From: Canna indica
Taxonomy: Eukaryota > Streptophyta > Magnoliopsida > Zingiberales > Cannaceae
Length of the DNA stretch: 64,000 nt
NCBI GenBank assembly: GCA_034359265.1
Contig: CP136890.1
Location: forward strand, 54,677,501 to 54,741,500
Reading direction: 5' to 3'
The notes under the pieces are model-generated. The model searched no databases. It was given only the letters and a program-made list of their open reading frames with translations, and had not been told where the DNA came from. Shown piece after piece: positions 56,090 to 64,000 of this stretch; positions within the stretch are counted from its first letter, which is position 1, and the number at the start of each line of letters is the position of its first letter. The translations under genes were made by a program, and so were the position numbers.

Positions 56090-57444
56090 TGTTGGCCTAA
56101 GGTTTTTTACCTTGGCCTTAATCTCAGTTTTGATGATAACATACACGGAACTAATGTTTCATTGAGAAATTTTTTCAGATTCAAAGTCTGTTAGCGCTCG
56201 ACGTCCGCAAGTTCGGGTTCGTTGTGGAAATCGGAGAAGCCGAAAAATCGAAAGGACATTGGTCGACACATTTGGGTTCGTTGCGGAAATTTCTAGAAGT
56301 TCGACGTGTGCACCAAAGACGTCTTGGACGAGTCTAGAGAATATATGGAAAGCTCTTCAAGTTGACGCACACTAAACGTCGGAACCCGAAAACGAAGCGC
56401 GCAAGAAAAATATACAACAAAATTGCCCTACCCAGATTCGATCGACCGACCGATCGACTGGCAGAAGAGGAAATCGGGCAGAAGGCAATTTGGTCAACCG
56501 AATGTGGTCAAAAATTGGCAGTAGCCAATTCGGTCGACCAAATGTTGCCAGAAAGCGGTAATATGCCCGCGGTCACTCAACGGATGCTTGATCGGTCGAC
56601 CGACGATAGACCGGCAAGCAATCGGGCATCGCAAACGGGCAGAAAAATGCCTGTTGACGAGCCTTGAGTGTTGGGGGGTTATAAATACTAATCCCAAACT
56701 CATTCCAAGCCTAATATTGATGCTCTCCAGCCTCAAAGTGTGATCCTAAGAATCTCTACAAGCTTTCATTGAGCCATCCTTGCTAGAACCCTAGTTTTGA
56801 TCTCCACTCCTTGATTTAGCCTTCAAGCTTCACCGATTCATCATCTTAAGGCATCAAAAGGACTAGGGAGTTTTCTTTAGAGCTAAGTATTTATTGTATT
56901 ATTTATTTGATCTTTTGTTTGTATATTTTGTTGTTTATTTTCTTTGTATATCATTTGTGTAAACCTAGAGTGCTAGGTTGATTGAGTTGGAGGTTGTCTT
57001 GGTGTTAAGGCTTAAATCCACCATTGTAAACATAGTTTACTAGGATTAGTTGAATTGTCTATAGGTTTGAGGTGGGAGAGAGCTCTCGGTAGGAAGGCGG
57101 GATACTTCCGGGTGTCGAAGTGCCTTCGATTTGAGAGCGGAGACTTTCCGGTATAAAGTCCTCATTGTAAGGAAACTAATTAATCTAGTAAAACTGGTTT
57201 GGAAATCCTAAGCGGGGTGCTTAGGTAGTGGAGTAGGCATTGGGGCCGAAGCACTATAAATCATTGTGTTAGCATTGATATTTTGTTTGTGTTAATTGCT
57301 TTATCATTAATCGCTTCCGCATTTAGTCGTTCAATTGTGAATTGCCTAAGTAGTATAAGAAAATATTTAAAATTGAATTTAGGCTAATTGATTAGTTGAC
57401 ACACTATTCACCCTCCCCCTCTCTAGTGTGGCCATTTTACCAAC
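56090..57444 (+). repeat. 5' LTR of element A3
   Basis: TGTTGGCCTAAGG...TTTTACCAACA. TATAAATA at 56,680-56,687, TCGA palindrome cluster at 56,435-56,605 upstream of it. Followed by TTTGGTATCAGAGCGGG. Confidence 0.85.
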
Positions 57445-57513
57445 ATTTGGTATCAGAGCGGGTCGTAGATGGAGATTTCACCATCTCCTTTACATCGTTT
57501 CTCGATCCGTAAA

Positions 57514-58719
57514 ATGGCACTAGAGAGTTTAGCGTCCTCACCTCCTAGGTTCGATGCATTGAAGCTAAGTCTTTGGAAATATATGATGTACACATATTTA
57601 AAGACTAAAGATTTTGGTGTCCTTAACATGTTAAGACTAGAATTCATTGAGCCTAAGGTTGACATGCATGCTTGGAGTGAATTAGATAAGAAAATGTTTA
57701 AGTATAATGGAGATGTTATGAATTGTTTTCTTTGCACCTTACCAAATGACATTCTTGAAAAAGTCATGCATTGCTCTATGGCTTTTGATTTATGGGCTAG
57801 TTTGAATATTTTATATGATCATGCTAAAACCGAAGAAATTGGTACATTTAATGAAGGTAGTGATGACAATGGTCATTCACCTACCCCTAATCTTGGTTTT
57901 GATACCCATAACTCTTCTAGTCAAAGAAGTAGCTCCAAGAGCCAAAAAATAAAGGTAATTTGTCATGTTTGCAAAGAAAAGGGGCATGTGAAGAAAAATT
58001 ACCCAATAATGAAAAACAAAGCAAGGAAGAGGTCAAGTGCTTCCACCTCCACCTCTCACTCACTTGAAGCACCCTCTAGCCATGACTATGAAGCCACATC
58101 CAAACTTAGCCTCATGGATGCTAATGATGTGGTACACTCTCCTTAACCTAGTCATGCTAATGAAAATGACAATGCTAGTTCTACTAGTTCCCATGACATG
58201 CCATATGATGAGTTAGTAGATGAGTGTAGAAAGATGTATGCCTTGCTTGTTAAAAACGATAAGGAAAATAAGACGCTAAAGCAAGAAAATGTGATTCTTA
58301 ATTGTCATGTGCATGAATTAAAACTAGAAAATGAGAAATTGAAATCTAGTTCATTTGATTTATGTCATCATAGATTGAAACTTGAGCTTAAGGACTTAAA
58401 GCTTGAAAATGAAAATTTAAAATTTGAGAATTCAAAAATCATAAGTGAGAATAATATTTTGAAATCTCAACTATATGTCATGCATAAGTCAATTGAAGTT
58501 TTAGAAGATGAGATTTTGGTCTTGAACAAGGAAGTACATAATTTGAAAAACTCAACTTCCTTCAAGAAAAATGGAAAGAAAAATATTTCTTACAAAAATG
58601 CCTATGTTCATCCTAAATCTCATGTTATGCATTCTAATGCAAAATCTCATGCTAAGAAAAATGATAGCAAAAAGTTTCATGGTCATTATTTTTGTTGTGA
58701 TGTCTATGGGCATGCTTAG
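57514..58719 (+). pseudogene. Family A gag, element A3
   Basis: ATGGCACTAGAG at 57,514; a single phase to 58,719 with one in-frame TAA at 58,144. PPRFDALKLSLWKYMMYTYL; KVMHCSMAFDLWASL (about 57,760); first knuckle CHVCKEKGHVKKNY with the last Cys changed to Tyr (about 57,961); coiled-coil-like part 58,198-58,560; second knuckle begins YFCCDVYGHA and is cut by the deletion join. Compared with element A2 it preserves the N-terminal Trp. Confidence 0.8.
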
Positions 58720-60624
58720 GTAGTGGAGTAGGCATTGAGGCCTAACTACTATAAATCATTGTGTTAGTATTGATATTTTGTTGGTGTTAATTGCTTTATC
58801 ATTAATCGCTTCCACATTTAATCGTTCAATTGTGAATTGCCTAAGTAGTTTAAGAAAATGTTTAAAATCGAATTTAGGCTAATTGATTAGTTGACACACT
58901 ATTCACTCCCCTCTAGTGTGGCCATTTCTCCAACAGAATTCAATCTATGGACATCGAGAAATGTAGCCCACCCGACCCCCTCTTATCCTTGCTAAGACCG
59001 AGGGTTCAAGCTATTTCAAGAAGATTTTCAGATTTGACAACCTATACTCTTAGCCATTTTTTTCTCAAGCATGTTTACCACCTAAATTTTCAGATTATTC
59101 CCATAATAAGACACCAAGTCCGATTATACAACCCACCATTCTTTCCCAAAGTCCTATCTAAAGTTGGTGAGAACTCGGCCTCTACACATCATGTCATGTC
59201 ACCCAAACCAAGGTTAGGACAATCGTGTACACCTTTAGGCCGAACATCCAATCTTTCACTCTAACTTGACATTTCAGTCCTAAGGGTCAACCAATTCGAC
59301 CATTTATGATCTCCATATAATAACCCAAGCAAACCACGAAGTTCTACAATCAAAGGGTAGGTTCTTAGCATGAACAAGGGGGTGAGACATTTCGTCAAAC
59401 ACCTTGTGGGCACACACTTAGCCGCACCATGCCCATGTCCACATGTGATCACAACGTGGTGGAATTTGGCCATCATCCTCAAGTTATGGATGCTCTCGGT
59501 CGTCCCTTTTGAACTTCACAATTATGGGTCAAAACGGTAGGGATCCCCCCCCCCCTCAATTGTAGGGTGGCATACCCTAAAGAAGTAATAGACTCATTCC
59601 CCCCCCCCCCCCCCCAAATCTCATTCACAATTCATCCCAACTTCATAAAAAAGGGAATAAAACCAGCGAATTAAATCTATGAGAAATGACATACATCAAA
59701 AAAGTCCCACTTCCCTACAATAAGGGCACCAACTGGCCCTAAACCTCCCTTAGGGCTGCCCCTTCTCATAGCCAAACCCCAAGAGATCTTTTCCCCATCC
59801 AGAACATCAAATTCGGATCTAGATTTCAACCATATCTGAAAACTCGGAAAAAAAAAAAAGATTTTCATCTCACAATCAAAAACATGGCAGCAGCCTAGGG
59901 ATTCATCTAAGGAGAACTTTGGGTTCTAACCACTCACCTTGGAGAAGAAGACAAGGAGGAGAAGATAATCCCAAAGCCTCGCGACGATTGGTTTCCGGCG
60001 ACAGCAAGAATCCGGCTTCAAGTTGCCTCCTCGCCCCTTTAGCTTTGGGGTGGGCATGCGGCTCTTGTTTGGAGCCGTATGGTCATCCCAGGTATATTTT
60101 TTTTTTAATTTACGATTTTGCCCTTATGACTTAAGTGGACATAACTTGACCTATACTCGTTCGAATCGAGTTCCGTTTGAACCTACAGACTCAACTCAAC
60201 CCAACCTTCCATCCCTACTCAAATGAAATAATTTTCCTCATATATATGGCTCATATCACAAACTGCTGCCTCCGATGATTTCTAAGTCCGCTCCTACGCA
60301 CATCCTAGCTTTCCCGCTAAAGTCAAAATAAATTAATTAAATTTTTATTTTTACTTTTTGTGGGTATTACAGGTGTCAACATTATATGTATAATTCTCAT
60401 TTTGATGCATAAGAACCCTAAAATCAAACCTAAAACTTGAAATCGGAACTGCTGAAAAAATCAGCATCAACCAAGTTATCAGTCGATCGAAGATCAACAA
60501 AAATGTTACTAGAAATTCCAGTAACAATTCGGTCGAAGCTCTGCCAATCCTCGGCCGATCGATATTTGACCCATGATCGAATGATTTTTAGTTTCATATG
60601 TCATGACTTGTGAAGAATTATTTG

Positions 60625-61136
60625 AAAAAAATAATTAGTTTTTATATTTGCTCATGAAAACTAGTAAGGAGAAAAAGAAACTTTTAAAAAAAAGGCAATA
60701 TTGTTTATGGATTGGACTAGCTCTTTAGGCCTGACTGGATCAAGGTCCAAAAGTACCCACACTCGTGAATCAGACTCATGTCAAACCAACTACAACCTAG
60801 CCCAAGGGCTCCATCGGGTCATACAAGGACACTCACGTCCTTCATTAATTACTAGGGATTCGACAGTAATGAGCCCGATATCTCCAGGATGAACCTCAAC
60901 TCATTTCGGTCATATCCTCACAAGATTCATGTAGATATCATCACCAAAGACATCCCAAACCTACACTATAAACAAGCACGACTCACATCAATTATACTCT
61001 CGATTCCAATTTTATACCCACCATATGGAATTCTATCTTACTTGAGCGTCAGAGTGTATTTTTAGGTCTCCCTACTCGAGTAGCGCCAGATCAAAAGACG
61101 CGCGGATCCGCATGAACCTGACATCTTGCAAGAACA
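60625..61136 (+). repeat. 3' part of a Tat-like gypsy LTR
   Basis: Ends GCAAGAACA just before a TTTGGCGCCC primer-binding site. It contains AATTATACTCTCGATTCC and CTTACTTGAGCGTCAGAG, phrases of the type seen near the ends of Tat/Ogre-group LTRs. The LTR start was not found; truncated against the family A remnant. Confidence 0.55.
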
Positions 61137-61158
61137 TTTGGCGCCCAGTGTGGGGGCT
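61137..61158 (+). promoter_or_regulatory. Primer-binding site, Tat-like gypsy element
   Basis: TTTGGCGCCCAGTGTGGGGG. TTGGCGCCCACCGTGGGG-type sites are typical of plant Tat-group gypsy elements; different from the TGGTATCAGAGC sites in the rest of the window. Confidence 0.65.
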
Positions 61159-61181
61159 GAGTAAATCTTACCTGTCCCATC

Positions 61182-61291
61182 ATGGTAGGTACCCGAAGTT
61201 AGATGAACACTACTACAAATAGGTAGCAACCTAGCAACAACGCTCCCCCGCTGCCTAGAGACGCTAACACAACAAGGAGTGATACTCCGGT
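61182..61291 (+). pseudogene. Start of a Tat-like gypsy gag
   Basis: ATG at 61,182 gives MVGTRS, then a stop, MNTTTNR, stop, QPSNNAPPLPRDANTTRSDT. MVGTR/MVRTR-type starts followed by an S/T/N/P-rich stretch are usual in Tat gag. Cut by the family D LTR at 61,292. Confidence 0.5.
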
Positions 61292-63074
61292 TGAAAGGAA
61301 TAGTGCCCTTGAGCCAATCACATGTTGATGTGTTTAGGGACTATTCAAGGGTAATCAACTTAATGAGGCAACTTTTTCACCTTATGCTACATTTTTATTC
61401 ATAAAGATTGTGATGAACCCCATGAACCCAGGAAAATGATTCTGAGGCCATGATAAGATCATGCCAGTGAGACTTGGAATCCAGATGCCCATGTTCTAAA
61501 TGTTCCTAGTCGTAGGATCACCAATTAGGGGATCGATGATTCCGAATAGACTAGTGCACTTGATACATGCCCTACACGATAAGGGGTAGCTCATCTCACA
61601 GTTACCTATGAGTCGTCATTAATATACAAATGCAGGTGCTCATTAGGGAATGAGTTCACTGAACAGACCTGCACGAGGAACACAAAATGGAATCCATACA
61701 TGAGTGTCAATAGGATGTTCCTCGGGTGATAGTAGGTGCAAGCAGTCGTTGGACCTTAGGTTGTTATGGTTATCTTATGAGTGACGACTCATTACTTTGG
61801 TTCTATCCCTACGTGGCCCTCAGCGTCATGTGTCGGGTTTTACTGGGCATGGGGAAGCATTCATGGAGGTAGGTGAGCAACTAACTTGGAATCAGATACT
61901 CCTAGTGGGAGGAGATAATATCTTATATGTCCCTACAAGTGTCGACTCAAGAATCTCTGGCCAGAGTAGACATGAAAGTCAGGAAGATGTTTCTGACGTT
62001 TCATTATTGAGACGTCAGCTTGGCGGGTGGAATATAGATGAATCGGTATTAGGGTTTGACACTTCTTCCATACCCTAGCCGACTTCGGGATATTATAACT
62101 GAGGGATTTAGTTGCACGGTAACTAATCACCGAAGGGCATTCCATCACTGTAGATTGAACCTCACACTATCTAGGTAGTCATGACACGTTGCTAGACGTC
62201 AATCTAGACTTGTGAGTGGAGTCTCTCACGACCACACTAAAGGGGGTTAGTGGTGGCTCGTAAGATTCAAAAAGGTCGTTCTATCATATCTGACTCTCTA
62301 TTATGCACAACTCACTACTAGCTTAGTGTGGGGCTCAATGCGTCACACACAACAGGCTAACCTCGTAATGGACCTTATGAGATAATGTCCTAATGCAGCC
62401 CTATATGTCTACTAGCATGGAAATATTGCAACTCGATCACGGATCTCGTTTACGAACATGATAGGAAAGATATTTTCTATGGGAACGAATGCACAAGGAA
62501 TGAGTTCCTCAGTAACCCTAAATTGTAGGGCATTCTTAAATTGTAGGGATTGACACATGATAATATTTTATGTAGTTGATTAAATTTAATTATGAATTAA
62601 ATATTTAATAAATTACTTGACAGGGAATATATTTAATTATGAATTAAATATAATTTGATTTTGAATCAAATATACATGGTGGAAAAATTAGTTTCTAACC
62701 AAGAGCCTAACCAATTAATTGGGAATTAATTTATTTGGATAAATCCTAATTGAAAAGAATTTGATTTATGAAGATAAATCATAAAATTAATAGATATATA
62801 ATTTATGAGTTTAAATCATAATTCTATTAATTAATAGGAAATCGAATTATTTAGGTAAACCTATTTCCTATTGTTTAAGGGATTGGATTATTTCGATAAT
62901 TATCATTATTATTTTATAGGCTCTTAATTTATGAAGATAAATTAAAATTTATATTTAATTGGATTTAATGAATTCTGAATTAATTATGAGGCCAATAAAA
63001 TATAAATTATTTTTGGAGGCAAACCTCGAAATTTTGAATTCTGGTGAGAAAGTTTTTAGGAGGTCGGGTCTACT
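61292..63074 (+). repeat. Family D LTR, 5' three-quarters
   Basis: TGAAAGGAATAGTGCCC... follows the complete LTR (reverse of 3,213-5,590) to GGTCGGGTCTACT, where a CACTA end begins. About 600 bases of the LTR end are missing and may lie beyond the window. Confidence 0.85.
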
Positions 63075-64000
63075 CACTACAAAAAAATTAGAATCAGTGG
63101 CAAGTTATTTTTGCCATAATAGTGAACTATAGTGGCAAAATGATGATTCAGTGACAAAAAAATGCTCGTCAATCGTTTGTTACATTAGGTCCGCTGCTAA
63201 AGGTCATTTTTGGCTTTTGTGACGAACTTTAGCGGATTGCCACAAATTGCAATTTCTTTAGTGGCAAATGAAAAAGTCAAACTACCTCCACCCTATTGTA
63301 GCAAATGGGACTTGTTGCCGTCACATATCATTTATGACAAAAAAATTTACTACTTATTAATAAATATTTATCATTATTCTACCCTTTCTGAAACTCTTTC
63401 TGTGACAAAAATATATAAAATTTGCCACTAATATTGTGTTATATTTTGCTATTAAATTTCAAATTTGTTATAAATTTTTTTGCCACTACATATTTCATCC
63501 TTTGTCATTAAACATTAAAATGAATTTGCCACTAACACGATTTCAAATTTGAATTATTGCCCCAATATGTCATGACTTTATCACAACTTTGATAATCTAT
63601 GATAAATAAATTTGCCACAAACACATAAAATTTAACAATTAATCATTTATTAATATAATAATTCACTTACTAATTACAAAACCACCAACCACCAACATAT
63701 CCAACCATCAACAAATCTAAAATAAGTTCAACATTAATCCAAATACATCAAAAATAATATTATCCACCAACACAAAATAGTCTAAAGTATCTAATATCCT
63801 TTAAAAATAAATTGCAATAGGTAGACAAAATAGTCTGTACGCCAAAAAAAACCAGACAAGGCAGCAGCCCAAATAAAAAAAGTTATAGTATGTCTGCTAT
63901 GTCCACCTCATTTCTTCTTCTTTTTTTCTCCTGCAAAAGAAGGAAAGTAAGAACACAAGTCAATTGGTTTTTTGGACTTTGATAAAATTGACAAAAAAAA
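63075..64000. mobile_element. CACTA (En/Spm-type) transposon end, runs off the window
   Basis: Begins CACTACAAAAAAATTAG, close to the canonical plant CACTACAAGAAAA terminus; preceded by ACT (a possible 3-base duplication). Subterminal repeats of TAGTGGCAAA and its complement TTTGCCACTA recur at 63,085-63,610 in both orientations, as expected for transposase-binding repeats. No transposase frame in the visible 0.9 kb. Confidence 0.8.

Larger units (their letters stand above)
56090..58935 (+). mobile_element. Family A element (A3) with internal deletion
   Basis: 2,846 bases: 5' LTR 56,090-57,444, primer-binding site, gag, then a direct join at 58,716 into the last 220 bases of the 3' LTR, ending CTCCAACA. 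Target duplication GAGTT (56,085-56,089) and GAATT (58,936-58,940), one G/A difference. The interior, the polypurine tract and most of the 3' LTR are gone. Confidence 0.85.
54738..60371 (-). repeat. Family C-related solo LTR, minus strand, with a nested element
   Basis: Minus strand TGTAATACCCAC...TTTTGGGTCGTGACA. Without the nested 56,090-58,935 segment and its duplication it is about 2.78 kb. Flanks GATAT (54,733-54,737) and GGTGT (60,372-60,376) differ only by two G/A transitions, acceptable as a decayed 5-bp duplication, since they fill the same place in the family A LTR. Poly-C tracts lie at 59,549-59,558 and 59,600-59,615. Confidence 0.7.

Noticed and set aside
57469..57513. Methionine at 57,469 as the start of gag A3
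   Set aside because: It lies in the leader just after the primer-binding site; the other copies share the start ATGGCACTAGAG at the position equivalent to 57,514.
59549..59615. Poly-C runs as a functional element
   Set aside because: Simple homopolymer runs in a decayed LTR; possibly partly sequencing or assembly noise.

Overview
The window is intergenic DNA from a flowering plant. Every recognisable coding segment is a piece of a transposable element, a virus-derived insertion, or a broken copy of a host gene. Plant evidence: Ty3/gypsy chromovirus with a chromodomain, copia-type gag with CCHC knuckles, LTRs followed by primer-binding sites of the TTGGTATCAGAGC type, CACTA and hAT ends, and captured fragments that look like plant cyclin-D, U-box-kinase and PPR genes. 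I cannot name the species. No intact host gene, tRNA, rRNA or CRISPR array was seen.

Four LTR families recur (my labels). Family A: LTR about 1.2-1.7 kb, TGTTGG...CCAACA; its complete copy has a gag but no visible pol. Family B: Ty3/gypsy with a 639-bp LTR. Family C: Tekay/Del-like chromovirus with LTRs up to 2.3 kb. Family D: LTR about 2.4 kb, TGAAAGG...CCAGCA.

1-5,590: two minus-strand family D LTR copies flank a chimeric block (745-2,570) with an inverted repeat and fragments of three unrelated plant genes. 5,591-6,384: nothing recognised. 6,385-43,985: two family B elements in tandem sharing an LTR. The second (7,272-43,985) has been opened by successive insertions: a 3.4-kb endogenous pararetrovirus (Caulimoviridae) fragment in its leader; a family C-like LTR in pol; a MITE in integrase; and a family A element in the MITE. 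That family A element was struck by a complete family C element (21,161-30,341, TSD GAATT) in its interior and by a complete minus-strand family A element (32,344-40,179) in its 3' LTR. A tandem duplication with a microhomology junction added a second copy of the LTR plus downstream flank.

43,986-46,871: a plant transposon-type protein gene fragment split by a family A solo LTR (TSD CCCCC), itself split by an 8-bp-TSD hAT-like element. 46,872-54,737: truncated D, A and C pieces, including an A-like element with an extra ORF beside its 3' LTR. 54,738-60,371: a minus-strand family C-like solo LTR containing a family A element that lost most of its interior. 60,372-64,000: family A remnant, Tat-like gypsy LTR/PBS/gag start, family D LTR, and the start of a CACTA element running off the window.

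The pararetroviral reading frames are almost intact while the gypsy around them is full of stops, so it is a comparatively young arrival. The family A LTRs share a TCGA-rich palindromic array upstream of a conserved TATA box.
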